The notes under the pieces were generated by a model that was given only the letters and a program-made list of their open reading frames with translations, made no database searches and had not been told where the DNA came from. This document shows, one piece after another, positions 12,454 through 27,400 of a stretch of 64,000 bases of DNA. This DNA comes from Ischnura elegans (lineage: Eukaryota > Arthropoda > Insecta > Odonata > Coenagrionidae), in NCBI RefSeq assembly GCF_921293095.1, contig NC_060252.1, positions 74,420,866 to 74,484,865 of the forward strand, given 5' to 3'. Each line of letters starts with the position of its first letter. The stretch's first letter is position 1. Made by a program: the position numbers and the translations under genes.

Positions 12454-15400
12454 ATGAGTGTTGTCCATCAGCACCGCAGGTGTTATGTACCAGGATGCAG
12501 AAGTGGTTTAGACAAAGACCGTGCCGACAGAAAGAAGAAGGGTTTAAGGATTCCTAGTTTGCATGCTGCTCCAAAGGTAAAGCAACTGTCATATCAAATA
12601 TGTGCATGAAACTAAATATGGTCTTCTTGTGTAGGAACAGTCTTCACTAGCGAAGAGCCCTAGCATCCAAATACAGTGCAACGATCGTATGATCGTACTC
12701 TAGTATGTATCAGGCGTAAAGGTGGGTTTACTCTGAGTAACATGTTAAAATATAAAAAATTTGCATATAACATATTTTGCGAAAATTTTACAAATCCGTG
12801 TTACATTTAACATTGTGTTATAAAACAAAATTTTGGTTTCCCGCACGGAGCGGAAAACCAAAATTTGTGTGGCACATACTTTTGTTCTATAACACAGTGT
12901 AACATGTTACACGGATTTGTAACTTTTCGTACAAAATGTTTATATAATATGTTACTCAGTGTAAACGCAGCTTAACTGTTATTATAAAGTAAATGAATGA
13001 GAAAGTGTCATATGGAGAAAGTCCTGATTGCGACTCTTTGCATCGGCGGTTCCGGGGGGGAGGGGGGGGGGGGCACGTGCCCCCCCAGACCCTCAAAATT
13101 ATGCAAGATTTTTAATTCGGTCCCATTATCATTGCGTTCGTTTTGTATTACGAGATATCCTTGTGCCCCCCCCCCCCCCAGAACAAAATCCTGGATACGG
13201 CCTTGCTTGTGCCCCCCCAGAAAGAAATTCTGGATCCGCCCCCTGACTCTTTGAGTAGCAATCGATAGTGTGTTAATTTAATTATTTGGAGAATTGTTAC
13301 ACGTATTTGGTTTACGGATACATTTCTCCTCATAATGTCGAAATCTGTTGATAATTTATAGTAATTGATTATTAATTGACGAGGTATGCTGCTGTTGCCG
13401 AGCCTGGGGGAGCATTCATCAATGTATTGATGTGCCTTTCATTCGCATACTGTAAGATTTTATTTATACATCTGCATTCGACGAGCCACCCGTAGGACGA
13501 AAGCAACAGGGCATATATTTCTCCCCAATGCTACCAAAATTATGTGTTCAATTATGTTGCGAGGGTTATTTGTCACCGGGGCATGCCCCATTCGTTCTGC
13601 TACTTATGGCTATATTTGGGTCAATATTAAATTTTATCACAAACTTAGTAAATGCTGAAAAAGCTGCTTGAGTATCAAATACCTTACCCTGCCACTGAAA
13701 TTAAATATTTAACAACCTTCAGACAGTAATGATCATCCTAACTTTTGTAGTAGAATTGTAGAGCTGATTAAATTATTTTGCCAATGTTATTATTCTTACC
13801 TTACTGAGCTTTGCAGTATTAACTGTCATCAGTTCATTGTTGTTTAAGCCCATTTTATGAGGGTGCCATTGGGTAAATCTGACAGTGCCGGATTTACCCA
13901 AAGTTACACTTTAGGCATCTCTCCATTGAGCACCCCTTCTCACTTGAGCCTCCTCCCCTCCCCGTTTTCTATGATACGACATAGCCACTTGCATGAAGTA
14001 AGGTTCGGAAAAAAAGAATAAACAGATATATGGCTGACAGCATAAGTTTATGCTTGGATTTTTATGCAGGGAAGTAATAGACAATTCAATGTAAAAAAGA
14101 TAGCTCAGAGTAAAACTTTATGAAACAGTTTAACTCTTACGCATCTTAAACACTTTATGAATACCCTTTACAAAAATAATGTCTAGCTTTAATTCATGCT
14201 ACAAAAAAGAAGAGTAACTTCAAAAATAGAAATATTACGCACTGCTGTAACTGAATGAACTGCGGTATTACGAAACATAGTATGTATAAATGAACTAATT
14301 TTAAAACACATGAAGAGCAGTGGTACGAACTAAATTTTCAATATAGCTTATTAAAACAACTTGTCTGTTTCCACACTATTTTATTTTTACCGACCATGGT
14401 TTTGGCAGCTTGTGCCATTGTCAAGGTGCCAAAACCATGGTCGGTAAAAATAAAATAGTGTGGAAACAGACAATTGTTTTAATAAGCTAGATATATATGA
14501 AAGATTTCCACCGCATCACGCCGGACACTGTATCTTTTATTTAAATTTTCAAGTGAACAAAGCCTCTAAAATACATATTCGGCCAACTGCATATCATCCT
14601 GCAACATCTTCTAGAAAAATTAAAGTGCAGATCAAAAATATAAATGAAGACAACGAGACCTGACCCAAGTACAACGAGAACTTCTTCAAAAGTTTCCTTC
14701 TTGTCTTCTTTTCGGCAAATTCATTAATTATGGCATCGCAGTTCAAGTTCTGCTATAATGCTAATTTAGCACAATTAAAGCCATAGTACAGAGGGCACCT
14801 GGAGGCAGATGGTACCCACATATGATAAGCCTGCTGATGGCGGTGCACCTTGAGGCACCTCCACTACAGATCATTGCCTGTTGCATAACAGAAGGTGCCC
14901 CTTGGACTGCGACGCCCCTAGGCACGTGCCTATTTTGCCTTACGGTATATACAGCCCTGATCCCATGTATGTTCTGACAGTATACTCCTTATGAGGTCTT
15001 TCGAGGGAAAATTAGCCTACTTCTCTGACTCAGTCATCACACTTTCCAATAATTATGTTCACCTTATTAATACCTTTTTTTTAAGTTAGCTTGACCTGTT
15101 ATCACTCGAATATGTTTGCTCTCAGTTAATTCATTAGTTATGCATACTGAAAGGTGTTGAATTTATTCATAGCCCTTCTAAATGGAAGCTGTTCTTTCAT
15201 CATGTTGCTTCACTCTATCAAGTAGTTCCTTGACCGTGTCAGCAAGAGGCTCTTCGAAAGATGTCTCCGTGCCAGGTTTTAAGGGTGAGGAATCACACTG
15301 AGAAGCATGTAGTCAAGATGTAAATGAACCGCACACCCAGGTATTCTGCAGGTCATCCAGAACTTGCACATCCCTATCGGACAGAGCAACCTTACAATGA

Positions 15401-18400
15401 TGCAGAGAGAAATGACTTACACTCGCCACACATCAGGCCCTTATGACCACAATGTCAGCCTTGATTACAAATACCACAAGTATGCATAATGAGAGCAAAG
15501 CAGGAGCTCTGTAGAGACAACTTTTCAGCTTGAGAGCAGAACACAAACTGATACATATCACTTCTGATATCATGGCTAATATTCATTCATTGCAGAAAAA
15601 AAATTCAAAAAACAATCTTATTAGGATAATTGCGGTTACATCAACCTTACGACGAGAAGATGTAGTTTCAAGCTCACAAATAATTAAAAAAGCTCACCAG
15701 AAAATTCATACATTTAAAATAAATCTTTTTACTTCTTGCTATGATTTTCCGTCTTCATTTGATTTTCCAAAAATGCATTCTATGGTTCCTGTTTACTTCT
15801 TGTCACTACAGACGATGCCTCCTCTGGATCCTGTTGTCTCCTCTTCTGAGTCTAGAAAGAAATCTTCATCCTCACTATCACTTTTTGTTAGCATCTCACT
15901 TGCAAAATTGAGTCCTCATCTATAGACTTATTTGACATGACTTTAAAAAAAAATGCAGATAGATTCTGAAACCCAACCACAAGGATACTTGAATGCGAAT
16001 CAAGAAATACCTTCTTTCAGAGAACAATTTTGGAGCACCTAGTGAACATTACTTGCTTGATAGGCCGAAATTGAAGTGAGAGGCAAATTAGAAAGGAGAG
16101 AATGCAGTTCATTTGGACTTAGAAATGGGATCCTAATGATAACTTTTTCTCAGAAATTGAGTGGTAATTTAACAATGAAGAGATTAAATTAGGGAGAAAG
16201 GATTGCAAGCATTAAAATACTTGAAAAACCTTTATTTAGAGCTTTACTTATTAGAGCTTAAAATGTGGACTGAACAAATGCATGTGAGACATCACTGTGG
16301 TAGTGGAAGGTATGGTTTTTCCAAGTAGGTTATCAGAGACTACCGGTGAACCAAGCTAATGTTCCACTCAACAAGAGTAGCTTATAATAGGGCACCAATG
16401 TAAGATCATTATGTATTAGCTTATCAATATACATTTCTGAAGAATTCAGGCGTATCAGTGTTATGTAAGGAGAAAAAATGAAGAAATTGTAAAATGGAGG
16501 ATATATTGGGGAGGCAAGAATTCAGATTGTAGTAAACATAAATTATAATGACAATAAAATGACAATATTTCTCTTATTACATGTTTTTCATTGCATAAGA
16601 ATAAGCAAAGTATGTACTACGAGGCACCAGAAGCCTGTTAGGATAACATTAAAATTTCCTTTAAAAAAATTGCTTACGCAAAGAATTAATTTCAAGGTAT
16701 AAAAAATTGGAGTAGGCAACATCATATACACAGTAGGTCTACTTCATTGACTATTGAACCAGATCACTACAGATTCCTGTTGTGAGTAGGATCATAAATA
16801 AGTATGAGGGTCAGGCTCGATTGATGAGGAGTGGCACTAAGGGTGCGATTCATAGACGGCACTTTAGGCTAAAGTATACTTTAGCCGGGCTAAAGTCTGC
16901 TTTTTCCGTTTCATAAACGCCACTTTAGAGGAAAAATGGCCGAATCGTCACTTTACCGTAAAGTGCCCAACCGGAGCTCACTTTAGGGCTAAAGTGTCCT
17001 TTACGGATGAATAAATATGGCTGCACCGGCTGTTATTGAAGTTGAAATATGAAGATATTTGGGTTACGGAAATGAATATGAACTAATTTTTTGTTGAGAA
17101 CACAGCAGCAAACTGGCGCGTTTCAAGAAATAACCAGACAAGTAATATATGTCTTTTCCCTGAATATATATCGAGTCGGTATTGATGGAGATGACCCAAT
17201 TCTTATATTTTGAAGTTTAACTCTATCGGTCGTGTGATAATTACAACACAGTAAGTGGTTGAACAGGTTGGCATAATTTATGTTGATTTTATATACAAGT
17301 TAATTGTTAAGTTCTTAGGTTATTTATACGTTCATATTCTAGAATTTTCCTTAAAGATACTTGAATATGATAGCAAAATTCTGTTTACATTGGCGTCAAT
17401 AGCCTTCGTAAACAAAGACTTGATTTTCATATCGTTTGGCCAGCCAAATACTAGTTTCTACACCTTGCATTGCATTTTAAGCGTTTTCATTCAATATTTG
17501 CTTAATGTACTCTTTCCGTATGCCTCCATATCACGCTTAACATGTTTCTGTGATTGTGAAACTAGAGTCGAGTTTCTGTTTCGTTTTTCGACTATGCATT
17601 TGCATGTTTACAATGATGATATAAGATCTCGTCATGAAAGGCAGCAATAAAAAGTAAAACGTACTTTCCTTCGAAGGATGATATCATAGCCATATTATCA
17701 GCAGCAAAGCAATGTTTTCTCGAGGATGTAGGATTGTTATGAAATGTAATTTACACAGCATCACAGACTTCACTGACATTTTTACTGCAAAATTCGTGAA
17801 TGGATACTCGGGTTAGGTATTCACATATGTCGAGGCATCTTTTAAAGTAGACAAAGAGATATTTATTGATATAAGTCCATTCTCACATTCAACATGTTTC
17901 ATTGCGTGGCCATTCATTCATTGGTTTTGATGATATAGATATTCTTGACTGTACATTCTCGTCCATTTCTCTAGAATATATAACCCCTTAGGTCAACATT
18001 CCAAGAATTAAAATATTGGTAAGCACAAAAGAATTCAACAAACACCCATACCTCATTCAAAATATGCGTCCAACTGAGACAACCACTGATCGGTAAATCT
18101 TCAAATTAATTGGTAGTTTCAAGTTAACGCGAGAGAATTTCACTATTTCACCCACCTTCAATGAACGTACACCATCAAACTTCGACTAACATATAGTCCA
18201 AACAACCGTATGCAGTTAATCATAGAAAATGATCATAAAATGACGTGAAAATATCAGCATTTGAATATTTACTTCGCTGGGAACATCGAAGGGCATTACC
18301 AATGCACGAAGCCAATTAAAAGTGAGCTTTTATTCTGCCAACTCAGTCATTAACGTACAAAAAAGCTAGTGGGGAAAAGCTTTCAATCACGCAGTATTCA

Positions 18401-21400
18401 TTTACATTTGCACATAATATGAGAAAACGAGAAAATACAGCTTAATAAATCTTAGCAAAATACAACACGAAAACCCAGTCGCCAGAAACATGTTAACAAG
18501 TACGCATTTAATATCGTGTGTCATCTTTTTCTTCACTTTTTCGAAGCGTTCATTGCCAACACTGAAAAATTTCAATGCATGATCGAGACTTTAGGAGCTT
18601 AAGTTCCACTTTATAAAGTGAGATCCTTGGGACGACTCTGCATCGAACTTTAGCTAAAGTCTCACTTTACCGTAAAGAGAGACTTTGTAAAGTGAGCAAT
18701 TTCAGTGTCGTCTATGAATCGCACCCTAAGGTCTCGTTGAGTCTCAGCCAGGCCTAAACACCTGCGACCATGCTATCTTAGCGGTCATTTCCCTTCCCTT
18801 ATGTCGGCTATAGCTGACATTCGTTTGTTTGTGTTGAAAAATTCATGTCAGCTATTACCGATCTTAGGTCTTTGTTTGTGAAAATGCTTATCAGATACAA
18901 GTAGTATATGCAAAGGATGTATCATTCATGATAGAAAAGTTCCATCACATCTCACCTGAAACATCTACTTTAGTTTTGTAGATTTCCTGTTGCAATGAAT
19001 ATGTTATTAGAAGCAATGCGCATAATTATAATTTAAGTCTATCTAGCTATGTTTTTGTAGTGTATCTGCATTCCTCTGTAGTTTCTATGTTTGTTTGTAA
19101 CCTTGCCTTTTCATGCTATGCTATGGTCTAAATAATGTATTTAAGTATGAAGGCCTATTTACACGGTACATTAACACGTACGGGTTAATGTATAAATGTA
19201 TGAACGCGAGAATGAACGCCAAAATGCACCGTGTAACCACCCAACTTGTGCGAATGCATGCACAGAAAATAGAACCTGTTCTAATTTGGTTCATGCATTC
19301 GTACATGTTCCGTTCTGGTCCACAAAAATCATTCACGCAAACGTACATTAACTCGTACTTGTTAATGTATCGTGTAAATAGGCCTTAAGAGTTATTTTCA
19401 TTATCAGCGGGTGATGTTTGGAGGATAGTTGTAATTTTGTTTGGTACATTGAGGCATACATGGGGTTGCATGTAATTTGAGGCCTGAAGTTCAGTTATTT
19501 TTAAATTTAGTTTCTCATGTAGCTTTTCATTTGCAGGACCCCGAACGCCTGGCCCTCTGGAGTCAAATCATTTGTCGGACAGATCGTCCTTTAAGAAGCA
19601 AGGACTCTGTGTGTGACCTACATTTTAAGGAAGATGAAATTGTGAGGTATAATGAAATTCGTGGTCTTCCTGGTGGTGAGATTCTTAGAATTGAAAGATG
19701 CAGTACTGCCCTGAAGAAGGATGCTGTTCCCTCAATTTTTCCACCTCCGGATGCATATAAAACAAGGAAAACGAGGGGCTGTCCGACTGTAAAACCATCA
19801 GCATCCCCCAACCCTGATGAATGTATTAGCATCGATTCTGAGGATGATTTTGCTGCAAGTGTGGTTATTCCCGAGGTCTTTGATTTTCAAGTGCTCATGA
19901 AAGAAGCCCTTAATATTGTACTCCCATCGGACATGTGGACTGTTGGTGTCCTGAAAGGGAATCAAGTGATATTTGCCAATTGGAGTGATGGTGAAACCGT
20001 TGAAGCAAAGAAAAGGGTTTTGATAGATGATGAATTGCAAGTTAAGGTCAGTTGTGGGTCATGGAACTATTTTTTGTTTTATTTTTCTACAAATGATGGA
20101 GATTAATGCAGTATTCTTTCATACAGATATTTTTTGGGAATATTAATGCTACATTGAAGAACATGAAGGAAGTTCACAGCCTTGCAGAAGTTGGAGCTTT
20201 TCTGATTGTGATTGACCAGTTAAATATCTGTCAAAGTTCCAGGTGGGGCTTACTCATTTTTACTCAGGTTGATATTTAGAAGCGTATGGCACATAGCCAA
20301 TTAAAATAGACCAACCTAAGAAACGGTTTTGGAGATAATAATTCATATTTTGACTAGCTTTTAGAAATACACTAAATTTCATTGCAGCCATTTAGCAGTT
20401 CTGCACAATTTTGTTCTTCATGGATTGTATGCTATGTGCATTGCATTTAGCTAGTTTTTGTTCATAGTTCTTTCTTTTTAGATCCCCCAAGTGCTTGGGA
20501 TATTCCCTTCCAAGAGGCAATGCTGTGAAAGAAACTTCAGTGGAACAATGTCACAATTGCCAAAAAGCAGAGGAAGAATCATTTACGCTGGATAGGGAAG
20601 AGGAAAAGGTTGGCAACATTGGATTACAGAAAAGGATATTAAGAAAACCATCTGAGTCAGGCAAACTCTCTGACCAGTTGCACAAGAAGGTATTTTCATT
20701 AGAGATGTGCGAATAGTATCCGCGAATACTCGAATACCTCGAATAATAGAAAGTATTCGATATTCGAGATCTCGAATAGTTATGCCAAAGGTACCGTCTC
20801 GAATACCTCGAATACTATGAATTTCGCGTCATACACTATCGCTCGCACGTCGTTGGTAGTTGACTCGGAAAAATGAGAACTCTAGTCGTCTAGTGCATGC
20901 AGCGCCGTTTTAAGCAAGCTGACGAAATTCATCAAATTCACGGGTTCGAGCGGTGAAAAGAGTTCGACGTGGGGAACCGAAATTGATCGGATGAAAAAAA
21001 TCCGAAATTCCCAGGTGTCCCTTATCAGGAGAACCTCAGTTCCGTGGGATAGCAACATTGGCGCATTTCCCACGATCCACTATCCCCATCCATTCAGCGT
21101 TCGCCCCATCCCCTCAATCGATTTCCTCTTCCCCGAAAACAAAAAAAGGTCCCGGCTCGTGCAGGGATCGTATTACGAAGACCTCAGCTTTGAAAAAAAT
21201 ATCAAGTTACCGGAAAATAATAGAATCTTGTTTCACCCTTCCCTCTTTCTCCCCACTGACCATTTTCCCGCATCCATCTTTTGATAAAATGAGAGGAGGT
21301 GTTTGCCGTGTGTCCTTTGTGGCTAATAATGACAGGCACTTATTTTGAATCTTCCCCAGGAGATGAAACTACCATAGGGAGGAACTCAGTGCCGTGGGAT

Positions 21401-24400
21401 AGTGACATTGGCGCATTTCCCACGATCTGCTATTCCCCTCCATTCAGCATTCGCCTCACCCACTCTTGACGATTTCCTCTTCTCCGAAATCAAAATAAAG
21501 ATCCCAGCTCGCGCAGGGATTGTATTACAAAAACCTTAGCTTCAAAAAATATCAAGTTACGCGAGAAAAATAAAAACGTGTCTCGCACCCACCCCCTTTT
21601 CTCACCCACTGACCTTTTTCTACCTACCTGCTTCGAATTTCCCCCTTTCTCGAGGTCAACTGCTGCATGAGTCATCTACTAGCCCGAAAGGTGTCTAACA
21701 ATGACTTTCGGCAATTGTTATTACACCTTTATTGGATTGAAATATTAGTAATGTGCGCGTAATTTAAAAAAGAATAAGACCAAACACGACATATTTCTGA
21801 CTTTATTTAAGCATTTTGCGCAGGAAAATAAATACCGGGAAGAAGAAGAAATACGACGAAGGCGTAATGCTCAAATAGGGTGGTTTCCTATTATTTTTTA
21901 TTGCCTAAATCGAAATATTAATACTCCTGAAGTACGTATTTAACGCTTTTAGAGTTTTATAAGACGATATCTATTTTTCGCGATTAAATTAAAAGTGAAA
22001 ATTTTCAAGCGCGCGAAAACGCGACGGGTAAGTATGAATGCCGGGAAAAACTCCGCGTGACGTCGTTCTGGTTCCCGCTGCCGCGAGTGAGGTGACCTTG
22101 GGGCGAGGCTCTGAGCGCTATTACGACGCAGGATGCTAGCAGGTAGCCGAGTACCATGCTAGCTGGTAGCGCTTGGCTTAAATAAGGTTTATTAATACCT
22201 TATCAAACAGACTGTGTGATTATTAAGACATGTCTCCCTGAGCTCTGTGCCTCATGCATGCATTGGTAACCTCAGACGATGTAAAACTCTGATCCTCTCG
22301 TGTAAAAACTAAGTCCCTGTGATGTCACGTGGAGTGGCATCGCATAGGCGCCAATCTGGCCTTTTTCAAATGAGGTAAAATTGAACATTGCCATTAGTCT
22401 AAACCGGTATTTCTAGAACGAAATAATTTGTATATTATGAATACACTACTGGTGGGTAACGAATCACAATCAATGCCTTTCGTTTTCTTTAATGAAGGAA
22501 ACTACCCTATTGTTTACATAAAATTAAAATATTCCATTAATCAGCTAAATTCCTGTTTGAATCCTTTAAAGGCAATCACAATTACTCGCCAAAATCTTGG
22601 GTTTCCTGCTGCATAGGCGACCTAGTCAAACATTTTCACATTCATCGTTTAGTATTCGAGGTATTCGAAATTCGAGGTATTCGAATATTCGAGCAATGAT
22701 TTAATATTCGAATTCGATATTCGAATTCGAGAAATCTACTATTCGACCCATCCCTAATTTTCATCATATTTTAATTTAAGGCCTGGTGATGTCTGTGAGG
22801 AAATATTCTTACTGCCTTGAAGGTTAAACAGATAAAACAATCATTTAGATGGCTCTATTTGCTGACTTTTTAACAGTAGGTAAATCGCCTCTGTGGCAGA
22901 GCTATAATTTGCGAACCCGTGCACGTGACTGCGTACAAAGTCACTTGTTCCTGTAGTGATAATAATAATAATAATAATTTTTATTGTTCTGTTGGTCCAA
23001 GGAATAGAACATAGAACATGGTCAAGAGAATATTACAGGTAAAAAGAGATACCAAACACACAAAAAACGACACAGATCAATTATACATTATCACACATAT
23101 ATTCGTCTAGATTGTAATAGGCTTTGGATAAAAGCAGCCTTCTCAATTCGCGCTTGAAGGTTGCAATATTGGACTGAGTTTTTACATGCGGTGGTAATTT
23201 ATTAAAAATAAGGGAAGCTGAGTGATGAGTTCCCTTTCTAGATAAGGCACAGGGTTGCCTTCTCAGGTGAACATCATTTCTGCGCCGAGTGAAATAATCA
23301 TGAATGGTAGAGCTCGGACAGAATAAATCAGGATACATTTTGACAAATAGTGCACAATAAAAAATAAACAGACATGGTAGTGTCATTATCTTGAATTTAA
23401 GAAACAGTGGCTTTCCTGGAGATCTGATGGAAACAGCAGCCATTGCCTTCAAAGATCTCTTTTGCATGGAGAAGGCCCTTGTGGCAGCACTGGTGTTGCC
23501 CCAAAATATCACACCATAAGACAGGTAGGAGTGGATTTTAGCAAAGTAAACTAGCTTTAAGATCTCCACAGAGGTGGTGGGGGCAAGTTTACGAATCATG
23601 AAGATACCAGATGAAATTTTTTTGTTCAGATTATCAACGTGGAATTGCCAGTCAAGATTTTCATTTAGAGTTAAACCCAAGAATTTAGTACAGTTAGACT
23701 GCTTGATTGAATTATTACTGATAGTTCGGAGTAAAGGGCTTGAAGTCGGGGGAGAAATTTTGTTATGGAAGTGGAGAAAAGATGTTTTGAGGTCATTTAA
23801 TTGTAAGCTGTTATTATGGCACCATTGACCTATAGTTGAAACAGTTATTTGAGCAGCATTCGTTACTCCTAACAGCGTATCGCTAAGGTTCAGTGTAGAA
23901 GTGTCATCAGCATATAGGGTCACCTTACACATAGGTAGGTGATATTTGAGATCATTGATAAAGATGACAAATAAAAGAGGGCCCAGGATTGATCCTTGAG
24001 GGACCCCACAGTTCGATTTGAGAGGGTTGGATCGAAGTGTGTTAGCACCAGCAGCAAAAGTTGTATTTAATTGAACCATTTGCATTCTATGGATAAGTAA
24101 GATTGTATCCAGGCTAGAGCATTGCCATTTATTCCAATGTGATTGAGTTTAGAAAACAGGATATTATGATTTAGGGTATCAAAAGCTTTCGATAGGTCGA
24201 AGAAAATCCCAAGTATTTCTTTCTGATTGGAAAGACCCCAAGTGATATCATTAATGAGTTGGAAAGCTGCAGATATTGTAGATCTTCCCTTGATGAAGCC
24301 ATGTTGGGAAGAATTCAGCAAGTTAAAATGGGATAAATAATTCATTATGCGATTGTAGAAGAGTTTCTCAAAAATTTTTGAGAAAGCTGAGAGTAGTGCA

Positions 24401-27400
24401 ATAGGTCGATAGTTATTGGCTTCAGTGGTTGATCCCTTTTTATGGATTGGAATGATGACAGCAGTTTTCAGGTAGGTAGGAAAATGACCATTGCAGATAG
24501 ACAAATTAAAAATGTCGGACAGGGGAGCAGAAATAATCCTAGCAACTAATTTAATGATAGGTATAGGGACTCCATCATATCCTACTGACCAGGAATTAGA
24601 AAGAGAGTGGATGATGTTGGCAACCTCATTAGGGGTAGATGGGGAGAGAAAAATTGACGAGGGTGTTTTATCCCAACTAAGAGAATGTAGATCTGTGTTA
24701 TTAGCAGTTTGACAGAATTGGCTATTAAAACAATTTGCAATTGCAATAGGGTTCAAAACAGGTAGGTCATTAAATTTGATAAAAGTTGGTCTCTGTTCAA
24801 AGTTATTTTTAGTTTGTTGGTTAATAATCCTCCATGCAGCTTTGGAGGGGTTATTTGAAGAAGCAATGACATGGCTATGACGATTTTTCTTAAATTCCCT
24901 AATACTGCATTTGTATTTATGTAGAAGAGCTTTGTATTGATTGAGGAGGGATGGATCAGAAAACTTTGACAGTCTATGCAGTTCTTTAACCCTGGCATTC
25001 ATATTTAAGAGCTCAGGAGGGAATTTAATATTTTTGCTTTTATATTTAAACTTCCTGGTTCTTAAAGGAAATGAATGATTAAAAAGCAACAGAAAATCAT
25101 CAGTGCTTTGAAATTCATTGTCGCAGACCCGCGACAAGCATTTGACAATGTCAACCATGATCTGCTATTATGTAAACTTAATCACCTTGGCGTGAGAGGA
25201 ATTTCTAACCAGTGGGTCAAATCTTATCTTCAGGACAGGCTTCAGTCTGTAGTAGTGTCCCATCATGGTGACAAATGCAGATCGGAATTGAACAAGGTTT
25301 CTTGTGGTGTACCCCAGGGATCTATCCTTGGCCCAATTCTTTTTGTTGCTTATATCAATGACCTCTCCAGTAGGCTAGCTATAGTAGAAGGAGCTACACC
25401 AGTCCTTTATGCGGATGATACAAATATCATAGTGTCTGCCTGTAACCTTGACCGCGCCATTTCCAATGGTAAGCTTATTTCTAATCACTTATCTGAATGG
25501 TGCTCTCAGAACCAACTAACCCTGAACATCAGCAAGTCTCAGGTTGTTCATTTTGGTTACAAAAGGAATCCCTGCAATAACGTTTCAATTGATGTTAATG
25601 GCTCAGTCATACCCCAAGTTAGCAATGTAAAGTTTCTCGGAACTCACCTCGATTCGGGCTTGAGTTGGGAAACACATGTTAATCACTTGTTGAGTAAATT
25701 AAGTTCTACTTGCTACTTAATTAGGTTCATAAGAGATACTGTTTCACCTAATGTACTCATTACTTTGTACTATGGGGAATTCTATTCCAATGTACTATTC
25801 AGTATCCTTTTCTGGGGCACTTCCCATCATGCAACAAATATTTTTTAAATACAAAAAAGAGCTGTTCGTCTAATGGCTAAAGAGCCCTACAATGCCCCAT
25901 GCCGACCTATTTTTAGAAAACTAAATATTCTCCCTATTCCTTGTATCTATATTCTATCTGCTGTTATCTACATCCATAGAAACCTGTCATCTTTTTCTAA
26001 AAATCGAGACTTTCACCATCATTTCACAAGAAGCCATAATGACTTGCATGTAGATTATGCCCGGACCACAAAATGTTTACATGGATTGAGAAGGATGGGA
26101 ATTCTACTACACAATCATCTACCATTATCTTTTAAATCGCTGAATGACAAATCTTTTAAAAGACAAGTGAAAGATCTTCTGCTTAATAAGCTGCATTACA
26201 ATGTCAATGAGTTTTTAGCTGATCCCTTGTACTGTTCACTTTGATTTAATGTTAATTATTGTTTGTTTGGTGTTGGAATGCTGTCCGCTTTGTAAATAGT
26301 TTCTACTATTATAATTCTTGACGTGCCTTATATTGTGTACAAACCTTGTAACTCAATCACTGGGCAAATAAATATATTATTATTATTATTAAAATGTTTT
26401 TCATCCTGACAGTGGCTTAGTAAGCACGACCCTCGCCACATGTGCCACGGTGTGGACTTGTGACGTTGTAAATCTTGTTCGGTAAAACCCACCCCGAAGT
26501 TCGCTCTGAGAAATTGGCTTGGTGGTGTAACTGGCTAACACACCTGACTGGCAATCGGGAGATCCGGGTTTGAATCCCGGCTAAGTCAAATATTTATTCA
26601 TGGCAAACTTCATCTGTTGGTGTATTTAACTTTGCACCTGTGCGCGTGACTGCGTACAAAGTCACTTGTTCCTGTAGTGCTTTCATAATATTCTACTTTG
26701 AACGTGTTATGTGCTTACATATTTGCTTTAAAATTAGCAAAATAAGTCATTTTTTAACTGGTGTATTCAACCATTTAAATACTTTGACTTTGTGAATGTA
26801 AGGCATGTTATATAATTCAGTCTTTAAAACTTGTAGGTTACATAGCCTGTAGGTATTCTACTTTACTTGCACAAGGTATTAATTAAATTTCATTTATTCT
26901 TTGCTTAGAAAGACCTAATGTTCAGGAATTTCCATTGATGGAATCTGAACCTTATGAGAGTATTTTTATTTTGGATAATAATTTTATTTTTTTCGATAAA
27001 TTTGAGTACTTCTTTTTGCCCATTGAAGTTTGTGCTCGTCATTTTTTCCTCTGATCAAATGAAAACCTATACAAGATTTTCCTAAAACATTCACCATTTA
27101 CAGCTCATGTATCACATAGCAGAAAAAATTAGGCATTTATTAATGCTTAGAATCTCACAACTAATTTATGTTTCTGCAGGAAGGATAAAGTTGATTAGGC
27201 GTGTGATTTGTTGAATGCATATCTGGACCCTTGGTTTGGTGAACTATGTCTATAGAATAGTCTCATTTTTCTGCAGTACATCAAGCCTCCCATGTTCAAT
27301 GGAATTTATACTTCTACTTTTCTACCCTTCTCTGCTTGTAAATTATGTTTTACTCATTTTACCTTTGCCCCTACAACCCACCATGATGTTCTGCAGGTAT

